Below, one piece after another: positions 45,407-54,591 of a stretch of DNA of 64,000 nt (the first letter of the stretch is position 1; the number at the start of each line of letters is the position of its first letter). The stretch spans positions 1 through 64,000 of the forward strand of contig NZ_QUIV01000015.1 in assembly GCF_003480315.1 (NCBI RefSeq), in the 5' to 3' direction. A program made the translations under genes and the position numbers. The DNA comes from Clostridium sp. AM33-3. Lineage in GTDB: Bacteria; Bacillota; Clostridia; Lachnospirales; Lachnospiraceae. The notes under the pieces were generated by a model, which worked only from the letters and a program-made list of their open reading frames with translations, was not told the DNA's origin and did no database searches.

Positions 45407-45832
45407 ATGCGGCAGCATTTATTCCGGATATATCGTGAAAAATTACAGTCCCGCAGGGCAGAAACCCTGGCGGAGCTCTTAGTTTCAGTACTGGTGATCG
45501 TTCTTGCGCTTACCATGTTTGCCTCGGCCCTCATGGCGGCGAGGAGGATGCTGGCAAATGGAGATCAGATCATAAACCGGTATTATGCCGGACGGAACCG
45601 GCTGGAGCTGGAGGAATCTGCGGATACAGATCCCGGCGCTTATAAAACGAAGGCCGACCTCATCTTCCGGCTGGAAGAAGGCGCAAATAATAAAGTGACC
45701 GGCTTCGCGCACAGGAATGGGACCATGAATGTGGGAGAGTATCCGGTCAGTCTGTATTCCGGCCAGGATCCGGACGATGCAGATGAGAAAACGCAGAAGA
45801 CAGAAAGCGAGTATCGTTACAGCAGGCAGTAA
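45407..45832 (+). CDS. Minor pilin-like protein (PilV/PulH type)
   Basis: The 141-residue protein has a class III-like signal with leader MRQHLFRIYREKLQSRRA and mature helix ETLAELLVSVLVIVLALTMFASAL (Glu at +5, Ala at -1). AGGAGGTGAAG before 45407 fixes the start; an ATG at 45329 inside the preceding gene is rejected. The globular part is short (about 90 residues). The gene belongs to the set of minor pilins that prime assembly. Confidence 0.72.
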   Translation: MRQHLFRIYREKLQSRRAETLAELLVSVLVIVLALTMFASALMAARRMLANGDQIINRYYAGRNRLELEESADTDPGAYKTKADLIFRLEEGANNKVTGFAHRNGTMNVGEYPVSLYSGQDPDDADEKTQKTESEYRYSRQ

Positions 45833-45858
45833 GAATAGGAAAATATGGAGCAGAACGC

Positions 45859-46509
45859 ATGAAAAGGCAGTGGTACCAGGCAGTGAAAAACAAAATAGCG
45901 CAGCGCTGTGTCCGCTCCCGGGCAGGTATGACCCTGACGGAGATGCTGGCGGCAGTGCTGATTCTTGCCATGTCTGCGGTGGCGGTTGCCGGCGGTGTTG
46001 CTGCGGTAAAAAATGCGTACCGCAAAACCACGGAAAAAGCCGAGGCGCAGCAGGTACTTGCCACCACGGTGGAGCTGATTACCGATGTTTTGTCCGAGGC
46101 GCAGCAGGTGAGGTCAGGCGGAGACTGCGGCCCTGAATTTTTCAGCGGCGAGACCGGAGACTGGATGCGCCTTTCTGTTATGCCATATCAGGCAGCCGGT
46201 GGAGCACAGGCTTCCAATGGAGCACAGGTCTCCAATGAAGACCAGATCTCCAATGAAGACCGGGCCGGCATCTGCAAAGAGTATCTGAGTGACGGCACAA
46301 AGGTGCCACTTCTCTCGGATGGCGCCATGGGCGGACTGTTCTGTACAAGCTTTGATGTGGATCAATACCGGTATGCGGACAGCTGCTTTATACTGGAGGA
46401 TATCAACGTCTATTACAAGCGCGATGTCGCAAATGCGGACTGTGAGCCGGCGGCACATCTGGACAAGCTGGTTGTGCGCGCGGTGAATCTGGAAGGACAG
46501 GATGAGTAA
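45859..46509 (+). CDS. Minor pilin-like protein with an 18-base repeat
   Basis: The 216-residue prepilin has a 23-residue basic leader ending SRAG and mature helix MTLTEMLAAVLILAMSAVAVAGGVAAV (Glu at +5). The middle holds a repeated six-residue unit (roughly GAQASN, GAQVSN, EDQISN), encoded by tandem 18-base repeats that could vary in number. The C-terminal part has two Cys residues (LFCTSF and ANADCEP). Its last eight bases overlap the first possible start codon of the next gene. Confidence 0.75.
   Translation: MKRQWYQAVKNKIAQRCVRSRAGMTLTEMLAAVLILAMSAVAVAGGVAAVKNAYRKTTEKAEAQQVLATTVELITDVLSEAQQVRSGGDCGPEFFSGETGDWMRLSVMPYQAAGGAQASNGAQVSNEDQISNEDRAGICKEYLSDGTKVPLLSDGAMGGLFCTSFDVDQYRYADSCFILEDINVYYKRDVANADCEPAAHLDKLVVRAVNLEGQDE
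46201..46272 (+). repeat. 18-base minisatellite inside a minor pilin gene
   Basis: Three and a partial copy of an 18-base unit (GGAGCACAGGCTTCCAAT and variants) are in phase with the reading frame, so gain or loss of a copy adds or removes six residues without breaking the gene. Confidence 0.85.
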
Positions 46510-46534
46510 AAATGCTTTCCCGGAGGAGAAAGAG

Positions 46535-49500
46535 ATGGAATACAGATCATATACAAAAAAACTCAGGAACGGAGCGTTTACACTGGCGGAATTTCTGGTG
46601 GTCATTGCAATCACCTTGATTCTTGCCGGTGTTTCTTTTGTTGCGGCGATCCGCTATCAGAGCAGTCTGCGGCGCATGGAGATGGACCGCACCGCGAAGG
46701 AAATTTTCCTGACAGCCCAGAATAATCTGAGCCTGGCAAAATCCGGCGGAGTCATGGAACGCCTTCTGCATCAGTATGGTGAGAACGACACAAACGGTAC
46801 TTCGGAAACGGAATCAAATGCTTTCACGGACAAGATCGGGATTGCGCTGACTGCAATTACCGGAAGCACCGGAGCAGATGCAGCTGATCTGTACTGTATT
46901 TTGTATCAGCCGGGCGAAGGCGCAGGCAATACAACGGAAGGGATCCGGGAGCGTCTGCTTCCCTTTGGATCTATTGATGAGACAGTCCGCACGGACGGCA
47001 GCTATCTGATCGTCTATGCGCCTGGGACAGGAGCTGTCCGGGAAGTATGGTACTCTGACTGCTATATCTTTCAGGGAACCGCAGCGGAATTTTCAGAGCT
47101 GTCCGGGCTTACAGGAGATCCCAAGAAACGTGAGAGGTTTTATGGGGAAGTAGTCGGATATTATGCAGGAGCCTCTCTGACTGAGCCGGAAAAGAAAGAT
47201 CCGGAGCAGGTGGAAATGAAGGTTACCGTTCATAATGAAGAAGTTTTATATGTGGAAGTAGAGATTCCGTCAGGTGCGAACGAATTAAAGCTGTGGGTCG
47301 AGGGTGCGGCGAGCGGAGCAAAGGGCTGGATCAATTTAAACAGCTTTACGCAGGATGAGCGTGTACTGACGAAGGGAGCCGGCAGTGTCTGTGATGTGAT
47401 CCTGGATGATATTTCCATTCAGGGCGCGCGCTTTGCGGATTTGAGAGGTGATATGAGATCGGATCATGGAGGAAATAACATTGCCCTGATCCCGGGAGAG
47501 GATATTTACATTTATGCGGAAGCAGTGACCGAAAGCGGCAATACGGCAGCCAGTCCGGTGTGTCAGACAAACAGCCTGTTTCAGAAAGTCGCTAACGGCA
47601 AAATCGTGGTTTCCAATATCCGGCATCTGGAAAATCTGGACAGGCGGGTTTCGGATTTCCATCCGGCAGCAAATGAGCAGAAGCTGGGACTGAATTCTCC
47701 GGCAGAACAGCCGGGCGCATATGTGGTATCGCAAAGCGAAGATATGTCCTGGCGGGATTATCGGAATGCCGTTGCGCGTGAAATTCACAGCAGCCATGCA
47801 TCGGCAATACAGGAGCCGGACAGCATCCCGGTTTACTACAAAATATACAAGAAGCAGGGAGAGGTTCTGACAGAGGAGTGGACCGGGACGGCTCCGGGCT
47901 GTTATGCACCGCTGGAGCCTGAATTTGATCTGGTCTATGAGGGAAATGGCAAAAAGATCAGTGAGCTTGTCGTGAATACACCGGGGGCAGGCGGCTGCTT
48001 TGGAACCGTATCGAAGAATCTGACGGTGACCGATTTAGAGCTGGTGCATCCGGTGATCACCGCAGCTGACAATGCCGGAGGGCTGGTCGGATGCGGAAGG
48101 AAGGAGACAGATGCACCATCCCTTGAAATTTCCGTGGAAAATGTGCTGGTGCAGTATCCGGTGATCACCTCAAAGGGCGGCGGTACCGTATTGGAACCGG
48201 CAGATGCCGGAGCTTTGGTCGGAGCGTTCCGGGGAACAGCGCTGACTGTGAAATCTGTTATGGCGGCAAACACCTATCGTTCCGGAGTGACGGAGCCTTC
48301 TTCGGTAGATCAGACCCGGCCGGACCAGGCCGAAGCATTTAAGATTGAGGCTAAAGCAGGAGCGGCAGGCGGCCTGATCGGCTCTGCCACCGGCAATGTG
48401 ACCTTGTCAGGCTGTGCGGCATCGGTTTATGTGGAGGCGCAGTCCTTTGCCGGAGGACTCGCCGCAAAGGTGAATACACCGGACAATGGGGTTGCGCAGG
48501 TTCTGATCCAGAACTGCTATGTGGCCGGGCATACCGGAAACCAGGAATGCCTGACGGAGCTGTATCCGGGGACAGAGGGCTTCAACACGGCAAAGGGACG
48601 TTATAATATTGTCTCCACCCGGGGGTTTGCCGGAGGACTTGCGGCAGTCCTGCCGGAAGGCAGCGCTGTGAAGCGAAGCTACGTGACAGCATCTGTCTGG
48701 TCCGGAGGAATGTATGCCCCGGACGAAGCAGACGTGACTGCTTTTGTAACAAAATACGGGAACATGAGCATGGATGATGGCGTAGCCGGAAAGAAAGCAT
48801 CCGATTTTTCGTATTGCTATACCTCATCAGTGGTAAGCGGCGGAGAAAATGCCGGCACGGTAAAGGGAAAACAGATCCTGGAGTACTCAAATCCCGATCA
48901 GCTTGAGAACTATTTTGCTGAGAATGCTTCCTTTAGGAAAAAGCAGGCATTCCCATATGACACAACACAGGAAAGCACCTACCCCATGCCGACCGTCCTC
49001 CAGCTGATGCAGGAGGATCCGGAAACCAGCAGTGCCATCCGTAATGACACCGGTGAAGGCAGTATCCGCACCAGGCAGGTCTTTAAATTTGCGCGTGTGC
49101 ATGTGGGAGACTGGTTCAAGGTTCAGGCACAGCCATCCGGAGAACTGAAAGTACATAATGGCAATGAGCTGTGGGTGGATTATGTGACAGACATGCCGGC
49201 AGGGACAGAACCGAAGTATCTGATTTTCTCTGTTTACGGGGAATCCAGCGGGCTTTCAACCTATGTTATTTTAAAAATCGGCGAAAACCCGGACGATTTC
49301 AAATATTACGGAAACAGCAATCCATCGGAGATCCTGGAATTAAGAGAGAATCCGGATAACAGCGCCATCAAATGGAAATGGGATTATAAGGGTTCCGTTC
49401 CCGGAGGAGATCACCGCTTTGCCATCAGTAAAGCAGGGGCATCGCAGCTGCAGGTCCGTTTTTTACTGGACAGCAAGGAATTTCTGCAGATGGGCTATCA

Positions 49501-50914
49501 AAACCTGCGGAATGGTTTTTGGGCCGGTGAGGATGCAACGGTAACGGTCAGCGAAGCAAATGTGATCCCGGCTCCCTCTGATCCCGGCAGCATTACGGTA
49601 AACAGCTATTTCGGGGAGCTTCACGAGCATACCGCAGAGGTTTTTAGTGCCAGACATCTGATCAATCTGAGCTTTTACAATAGGGAACAATTCCAGATTA
49701 CGACCGTAGAGCAGACAGATAATATTCTCTGGAGGAAGGATGAGGATCCGGATGCTCCGGTTCTTGCGGAAACTGCGCCATATTGCGATGAGCTGGAAGA
49801 ACGGTATCCGGGTGAGCCGGTTCAGGTTTTTCATGACTATGACAGTCAGGGCTATACCGAAGCCGGCAGCTTCAAGTGTATCGAGAATCCGGATCTTACA
49901 TTATATAATGGCAACCATCATACCATCGCGGGACTGAACATTGGAATCCAGAAGCATTATAAACAGCAATGGGGCAATGCATCCGCATTTATTTTATCCA
50001 ACACGCATCTGAAGGTTCAGGATCTGAAAATGAAGAATTTGCAGGTAAAGGGCAATGGAACTGCAGCTGGGATTTTGGCATTTGCAAAGGGAAATTCCGC
50101 AAAAGACACCTATGTGCGTTTAGAGAATATACGCATTTACGGAGACGATATGTGTATCACCGCCACGAACGGTGACAATGGTGATGTTGGTGGTGCAGTA
50201 GCATCTGCGGATGTGGAAGAGCTGGAACTGGATCATGTGTATGTGTACGGAAAGAATGCCCTGATTAACAAAATATATGAATATAACGGAAAAACGGTCG
50301 GAGGCCTGATCGGCCATGCCAGAATCGGAAAAAGCATGAAGATCCGGCAGTCTGTTTTTTCAGGATTTCTGGATGGCAGATATGTCAGTGATGCAACGGG
50401 AGGTCTGATCGCTCACCTTGAGATTACCCATGGTCCGGACCGGAAGGCAGAAGCAGAGATCACAGAATGCTATGTTGCAGGCAGAAACCAGTCTTATGCC
50501 AGTGCTGCAGAAGCAGACCCGCTGACAGGCGGAGCAAGTATTACAGGCCAGCGGCCGGTGGGAGGTCTGGTAGGCTGGCTGCAGGGACCTGTGGCAATCT
50601 CCAACTCCTTCAGCACAGCGAGTATTTATGATATCGGAAAAGGCTGGAAAGGCGGAGTGGGAGGCCTGGTCGGTAAGGCTGATAAAGATTCAGATGTGCA
50701 GCTGACCGATTGCTATTTTGCGGGAAAACTGCTTGGGGTATCCGAAAACAGTGACGGAAATCAGTCAGCGGGAACTCTGCCCGGAGCTTCCGATAACGAC
50801 GGTCCTGTTATAACCTATCCATGTGACCCTGCTTTACAGGGCCGGACTTATCCATACAAGCTCTGGACCACCGAAAACGGCGTAAAGACCTATCGCGGTG
50901 ACTGGATTCAGTAA
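46535..50914 (+). CDS. Giant prepilin-headed surface protein, putative pilus-tip adhesin
   Basis: This 1459-residue protein (start at 46535, with GGAGGAG before it; an ATG at 46502 is an alternative) begins with a prepilin signal: leader ending RNGA, then FTLAEFLVVIAITLILAGVSFVAAI with Glu at +5. It lacks a C-terminal membrane anchor. The rest is extracellular and largely beta-rich. About residues 480-760 and 1120-1440 contain GLUG-like repeats (AGGLVGCGRKETDA, AGGLIGSATGNVTLSGCAASVY, GGLVGWLQGPVAISNSFSTASIYD, GGLVGKADKDSDVQLTDCYFAG), known from surface adhesins. It is the last gene of the pilus operon. I infer that it is loaded at the pilus tip and binds a ligand. Most pilins have 120-250 residues, so its size is exceptional. 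Confidence 0.75.
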   Translation: MEYRSYTKKLRNGAFTLAEFLVVIAITLILAGVSFVAAIRYQSSLRRMEMDRTAKEIFLTAQNNLSLAKSGGVMERLLHQYGENDTNGTSETESNAFTDKIGIALTAITGSTGADAADLYCILYQPGEGAGNTTEGIRERLLPFGSIDETVRTDGSYLIVYAPGTGAVREVWYSDCYIFQGTAAEFSELSGLTGDPKKRERFYGEVVGYYAGASLTEPEKKDPEQVEMKVTVHNEEVLYVEVEIPSGANELKLWVEGAASGAKGWINLNSFTQDERVLTKGAGSVCDVILDDISIQGARFADLRGDMRSDHGGNNIALIPGEDIYIYAEAVTESGNTAASPVCQTNSLFQKVANGKIVVSNIRHLENLDRRVSDFHPAANEQKLGLNSPAEQPGAYVVSQSEDMSWRDYRNAVAREIHSSHASAIQEPDSIPVYYKIYKKQGEVLTEEWTGTAPGCYAPLEPEFDLVYEGNGKKISELVVNTPGAGGCFGTVSKNLTVTDLELVHPVITAADNAGGLVGCGRKETDAPSLEISVENVLVQYPVITSKGGGTVLEPADAGALVGAFRGTALTVKSVMAANTYRSGVTEPSSVDQTRPDQAEAFKIEAKAGAAGGLIGSATGNVTLSGCAASVYVEAQSFAGGLAAKVNTPDNGVAQVLIQNCYVAGHTGNQECLTELYPGTEGFNTAKGRYNIVSTRGFAGGLAAVLPEGSAVKRSYVTASVWSGGMYAPDEADVTAFVTKYGNMSMDDGVAGKKASDFSYCYTSSVVSGGENAGTVKGKQILEYSNPDQLENYFAENASFRKKQAFPYDTTQESTYPMPTVLQLMQEDPETSSAIRNDTGEGSIRTRQVFKFARVHVGDWFKVQAQPSGELKVHNGNELWVDYVTDMPAGTEPKYLIFSVYGESSGLSTYVILKIGENPDDFKYYGNSNPSEILELRENPDNSAIKWKWDYKGSVPGGDHRFAISKAGASQLQVRFLLDSKEFLQMGYQNLRNGFWAGEDATVTVSEANVIPAPSDPGSITVNSYFGELHEHTAEVFSARHLINLSFYNREQFQITTVEQTDNILWRKDEDPDAPVLAETAPYCDELEERYPGEPVQVFHDYDSQGYTEAGSFKCIENPDLTLYNGNHHTIAGLNIGIQKHYKQQWGNASAFILSNTHLKVQDLKMKNLQVKGNGTAAGILAFAKGNSAKDTYVRLENIRIYGDDMCITATNGDNGDVGGAVASADVEELELDHVYVYGKNALINKIYEYNGKTVGGLIGHARIGKSMKIRQSVFSGFLDGRYVSDATGGLIAHLEITHGPDRKAEAEITECYVAGRNQSYASAAEADPLTGGASITGQRPVGGLVGWLQGPVAISNSFSTASIYDIGKGWKGGVGGLVGKADKDSDVQLTDCYFAGKLLGVSENSDGNQSAGTLPGASDNDGPVITYPCDPALQGRTYPYKLWTTENGVKTYRGDWIQ

Positions 50915-50932
50915 CCGGTAAGCGCAAAATGA

Positions 50933-51020
50933 ATGAAACAAAAAGAAACAAAAAGAAAAGCGTATGAAAATATGAAACATAAAAACGGGGAAGAGTGAAC
51001 CGACTGCATGGAAATGAAAC
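50933..51020 (+). promoter_or_regulatory. ATGAAAC repeats upstream of pdxA2 (putative activator sites)
   Basis: ATGAAAC occurs at 50933, 50972 and 51014, about 100-185 bases before the sigma-54 promoter, where an enhancer-binding protein would act. The same heptamer recurs before the other sigma-54 promoters. It also occurs by chance in AT-rich gaps elsewhere in the window (for example 5238), so support is only moderate. Confidence 0.4.
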
Positions 51021-51116
51021 AGACTGCAGGAAAAGAGAACGTCTGAAGTATGAAAAAAACGCGGTAAAAAGGTGCACAATACCTGCAAAAAGAAAAAAAC
51101 AGCCGGATGCGCCAGG

Positions 51117-51134
51117 TTGGCATATACCTTGCTT
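51117..51134 (+). promoter_or_regulatory. Sigma-54 promoter of pdxA2
   Basis: TTGGCATATACCTTGCTT has GG and GC exactly 10 bases apart, the -24/-12 signature of sigma-54, and lies 68 bases before the start codon. Confidence 0.8.
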
Positions 51135-51201
51135 ATTATATGGTCAGAACATAAATGCAAAAAAATATCAGTGCATTTAAGGAAAAAGGAGGGTATTTGA
51201 T

Positions 51202-52221
51202 ATGGCAACAAAACCAGTGATTGGTGTGCTTCTTGGAGATGCTGCCGGTGTTGGTCCGGAGCTTGTGGCAAAGTGCGCAGTAGAAGGATTTTATGAGCAG
51301 TACTGTAAGCCGATCGTGATCGGAGATCTCCGGGTGCTGGAGCGTGCGCTTGAGGTGATCGGGGCAAAGGATAAGGTGAAGCTTCAGGTGATTTCCGATG
51401 CAGAAGAGGCAGACTGGGAGAAGGGTCTTCCGGTGCTGGATCAGAAAAATGTAGATCCGGAGGAGGTTCCGTTTGGAGTTAAGACTGTAGTAAGCGGTAA
51501 GGCATGTCTGGATATGCTGAAGCTTGGCGTGGAATTATGGCAGGCAGGCAAGATTGGCGGCTATGTCTTTGGGCCGTTAAATAAAGCCGGCATGCATGAT
51601 GCAGGACTGACCCTGGAGAGTGAGCATCATTATCTTGCAAAGCTTCTGGGACACACAGATCCATTTGGCGAAATCAATGTGACCAACGGTCTTTACACGA
51701 CCAGAACCACGAGCCACATTCCGATTTCCCAGGTTAGCGCAGATCTGCGTGAAAATGACGGACTTCGCATTAAGCGGGCAATCCGTCTTTCCTATAAGAC
51801 CCTGACTGGAGCAGGAATTGAAAATCCCAGGATCGGCGTTGCTGCGCTGAATCCGCATTGCGGTGAGAATGGGGACTGCGGACGCGAGGAAATTGATGTC
51901 ATCCGTCCGGCTATCGAGTGGGCACAGAAGGAAGGCATCAATGCTACCGGTCCATATTCGTCTGATATCGTGTTCCACAAGGCACTGGTTAAGAAAGAGC
52001 TTGACGGCGTGGTTACCATGTACCACGATCAGGGCCAGATCGCGCTGAAGCTGATTGGTTTCGAGGGAGGTATTACCGTTGCAGGCGGCTTCCCAATCCC
52101 GATTGTTACCTGCGGACATGGAACTGCTTATGACATTGCAGGAAAAGGTGTGGTGACAACGGCATCGTTTGAGAATGCTGTAAAACAGTGTGCTACCATG
52201 GCAGCTGTTGCAGCAAAATAA
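51202..52221 (+). CDS. PdxA2-like 4-phospho-sugar-acid dehydrogenase
   Basis: The 339-residue protein belongs to the PdxA/PdxA2 family of NAD-dependent, metal-requiring dehydrogenases. The three metal-binding histidines are in TTSHIPISQV, LNPHCGENG and MYHDQGQIALK. Loops such as GDAAGVGPE (PdxA: GDPAGIGPE) and LNPHCGENG (usually LNPHAGEGG) differ from PLP-synthesis PdxA. With the sigma-54 carboxylate cluster around it, oxidation of a 4-phospho-threonate or erythronate type substrate is more likely than vitamin B6 synthesis. No DUF1537-type kinase that would supply such a substrate is in the window. AAAAGGAGGG precedes the ATG. Confidence 0.85.
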   Translation: MATKPVIGVLLGDAAGVGPELVAKCAVEGFYEQYCKPIVIGDLRVLERALEVIGAKDKVKLQVISDAEEADWEKGLPVLDQKNVDPEEVPFGVKTVVSGKACLDMLKLGVELWQAGKIGGYVFGPLNKAGMHDAGLTLESEHHYLAKLLGHTDPFGEINVTNGLYTTRTTSHIPISQVSADLRENDGLRIKRAIRLSYKTLTGAGIENPRIGVAALNPHCGENGDCGREEIDVIRPAIEWAQKEGINATGPYSSDIVFHKALVKKELDGVVTMYHDQGQIALKLIGFEGGITVAGGFPIPIVTCGHGTAYDIAGKGVVTTASFENAVKQCATMAAVAAK

Positions 52222-52257
52222 CAAAGCCATCCGGTAAAATTTTGTATTGCATATAGG

Positions 52258-52284
52258 AAGGGGACTCCGAAAGGGGTCCTTTTT
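52258..52284 (+). terminator. Terminator after pdxA2
   Basis: GGACTCC-GAAA-GGGGTCC (one G-U pair) with a GNRA-type loop is followed by TTTTT. It makes pdxA2 a single-gene unit, separate from tctBAC. Confidence 0.8.
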
Positions 52285-52288
52285 CTTT

Positions 52289-52331
52289 GTTTCAATGAAA
52301 CGATGCGCATTAAAATGAAACGACATGAAAC
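52289..52331 (+). promoter_or_regulatory. Putative activator sites upstream of tctB
   Basis: The palindrome GTTTCA-A-TGAAAC (52289-52301) is followed by ATGAAAC at 52315 and 52325. The block lies 160-200 bases before the sigma-54 promoter at 52491. The rest of the 52285-52564 gap is AT-rich; an ORF through it is not credible. Confidence 0.5.
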
Positions 52332-52490
52332 ACAATAAAGGAAATGGAAACATAATTGAGAAAAAAGAAACAGATCAGGACAAAGTGATGAGTGAAAAAG
52401 AAGAAACAGGGTGCCAAATTGGACAAAATCACGATGGAAATTGGCGCTTTGAACAATATTTTACAAAAAATAGCCCAAATAACAGCGACA

Positions 52491-52506
52491 TGGCACAAGC
52501 CTTGCT
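52491..52506 (+). promoter_or_regulatory. Sigma-54 promoter of tctBAC
   Basis: TGGCACAAGCCTTGCT is a near-perfect -24/-12 element with GG and GC 10 bases apart, 58 bases before the GTG start of tctB. Confidence 0.88.
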
Positions 52507-52564
52507 TTCTATATGCTTATCAGGACATCCGCAGCAGGATGTGAGTAAGAGGAGGTAGAACAAG

Positions 52565-53011
52565 GTGAGAAGGTTTGGTTCAAAACAGCTGATTCCGATC
52601 GCAATGGCACTGATGGGAGTGGTGTTTGCAGTGGTTGGATTTACGCAGCTGGGGTTCTGGGACAAGGAACCGAAAGCGGGATTTTTCCCCAGCATCATTG
52701 CTGTGGTCATGGTGATTTCCAGTGTGGCCGCATTCTTCCAGACACTGAAAGAAGAGGATAAACCACAGTACAACAAAAATGAGCTTCTGGTTATCGCAGG
52801 CGGCGCAGGTGTGATTGCGGGAAGCTTCATCATTGGCATGATCCCGATGATCTTTCTGTATGTGCTCTTCTGGCTTCTGGTGATTGAGAAAGGAACCCCG
52901 ATCCTGCACATCATCATCATTGAAGCGATCGTGGCAGTCATTGTGCTGGGGGTTTTTGCTGGATGGCTGCAGGTTCAGTTCCCATGGGGACTGTTTGAAA
53001 ACTTTATGTAG
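52565..53011 (+). CDS. tctB: Tripartite tricarboxylate transporter small membrane subunit
   Basis: TctB is the four-helix small membrane subunit of the TTT-type importer. The 148-residue protein has four hydrophobic segments and a KEPKAGFFPSIIAVVMVISS block in which the first loop and second helix join. It starts at GTG with AGAGGAGG upstream. tctA follows after 14 bases. Confidence 0.88.
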   Translation: MRRFGSKQLIPIAMALMGVVFAVVGFTQLGFWDKEPKAGFFPSIIAVVMVISSVAAFFQTLKEEDKPQYNKNELLVIAGGAGVIAGSFIIGMIPMIFLYVLFWLLVIEKGTPILHIIIIEAIVAVIVLGVFAGWLQVQFPWGLFENFM

Positions 53012-53025
53012 GGAGGAAACGGAAT

Positions 53026-54549
53026 ATGCAAAACTTTTCCATGCTGATCCAGGGCTTTGGCACAGCACTGACTCCGATGAACATTGGAGTATGTATGCTT
53101 GGCGCAGTCCTTGGACTGATTGTTGGCGCAATGCCAGGCATTGGTTCTCTGGCCGGTGTCGCACTGCTTTTGCCGCTGACATACAAGTTTAATCCGGCAA
53201 CGGCAATCATCATGCTGGGCGCCCTGTACTATTCCAATATGTACGGCGGAAGCTTCAGCGCAATTCTTTTAAACATCCCGGGTGATTCTCCTGCGGTATG
53301 CACCACTCTGGACGGTTACCCGATGGCAACAAAGAGAAAGAGACCAGGACAGGCACTTTTAACCGCAAACATGGCATCCTGCATCGGTGGTACCATCGGC
53401 ATGTTTATCCTGACTTTTATGGGACCAGGCCTTGCAAACCTGGGACTGAAATTTGGTCCGTCCGAGATGACAGCGATCCTGCTGATCGCCATGACATCCA
53501 TCAGCTGGCTGGTCGGAGAAAATCCCATCAAGGGTGTAGTCATTACCTGTTTTGGAATTCTGCTTGCAAGCATGGGCATGGATACCCTGTCCGGCGCTCC
53601 GCGCTATGAGTTTGGAAGCATGCATCTGCTCGGCGGAATTCCGTTTACTCCGTTTGTCATTGGTGCGGTTGGCTTTGCGCAGGTCATCAAGCTGATCAAC
53701 GACCGTGATTCTGACAATGAGAAGCGTGCCGGTTCTGCAAAGAATGAGATGAAGCTTTCCATCCGCGGTTCCATGCTGACCGGACATGATTTTAAGAGAC
53801 TGCTCCCGCCGGCGGTTCGTTCTGGACTGATGGGAACCTTCATCGGCGTTCTTCCGGGAGCGGGTGCAACCACAGGATCCTTCATGGGCTATGCTGTCCA
53901 GAAAAAGTTTAAGAGTGAGGAGCCTCTTGGTACCGGCGCGATTGAGGGTATTGCGGCAGCAGAGGCAGCAAACAATGCAGCGGCTGCAGGCGCCTTTGCA
54001 CCGCTTCTGGCACTGGGAATTCCGGGATCCGGAACCGGCGCTGTTTTATTAGGCGGTCTGATGATGTGGGGCTTATCTCCGGGCCCGCTCCTGTTTGAGA
54101 ACGAGCCGGAGTTCTGCTGGGGCCTGATTGCGTCTCTGTATCTGGCAAACGTTTTTACCTTACTGGTTGCGATCTGTATTATTCCGTTCCTGATCCAGAT
54201 TCTGTCCGTACCGGTAAAATACATGATCCCGATCATCACGGTAGTCTGCATCGTAGGCGCCTACAGCACCAGCAATTCCATGTATGGTGTTATTGTAATG
54301 TTTTTGTCCGGCATTGTGGGATATCTTTTAAACAAGAACAATTTCCCGTCAGCTCCGATGCTGTTATCCTTTGTACTGGCACCGCTTCTGGAGAACAACA
54401 TGCGTAAGGCATTTATGCTTTCCGGCGGAAGCTTAAGCATTTTCTTTACAAGACCGATCACCTGTGTGCTGATGATCATTTTCTTTGCGATTATTCTTGC
54501 TTCAGCCCTGCGCCCGGTTCTGACCAGAAAGAAAGGCGCGGCAGCCTGA
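53026..54549 (+). CDS. tctA: Tripartite tricarboxylate transporter large membrane subunit
   Basis: TctA is the 10-12-helix channel of the TTT importer. The 507-residue protein has the family GAMPGIGSLAGVALLLPLTY, MYGGSFSAILLNIPGDSPAVCTTLDGYPMA and GVLPGAGATTGSFMGYAVQKK blocks. The substrate is a carboxylate, but its identity cannot be read from the sequence. Confidence 0.95.
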   Translation: MQNFSMLIQGFGTALTPMNIGVCMLGAVLGLIVGAMPGIGSLAGVALLLPLTYKFNPATAIIMLGALYYSNMYGGSFSAILLNIPGDSPAVCTTLDGYPMATKRKRPGQALLTANMASCIGGTIGMFILTFMGPGLANLGLKFGPSEMTAILLIAMTSISWLVGENPIKGVVITCFGILLASMGMDTLSGAPRYEFGSMHLLGGIPFTPFVIGAVGFAQVIKLINDRDSDNEKRAGSAKNEMKLSIRGSMLTGHDFKRLLPPAVRSGLMGTFIGVLPGAGATTGSFMGYAVQKKFKSEEPLGTGAIEGIAAAEAANNAAAAGAFAPLLALGIPGSGTGAVLLGGLMMWGLSPGPLLFENEPEFCWGLIASLYLANVFTLLVAICIIPFLIQILSVPVKYMIPIITVVCIVGAYSTSNSMYGVIVMFLSGIVGYLLNKNNFPSAPMLLSFVLAPLLENNMRKAFMLSGGSLSIFFTRPITCVLMIIFFAIILASALRPVLTRKKGAAA

Positions 54550-54591
54550 AAAAACAAAAACTGTGAAAATAAAAAATGGAGGGTTTATATT

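Noticed and set aside
46201..46272. Possible CRISPR array
   Set aside because: The 18-base repeats are directly adjacent, without spacers, and encode in-frame residues.
50834..51367. A reverse-strand open frame of 177 codons in the gap after the giant pilin
   Set aside because: It overlaps the ends of two well-supported genes, is rich in Phe and His because of AT-rich DNA, has no ribosome site, and covers the sigma-54 promoter.
52325..52558. A forward open frame of 77 codons before tctB
   Set aside because: It contains the activator sites and the sigma-54 promoter of tctB and would start upstream of the transcription start.
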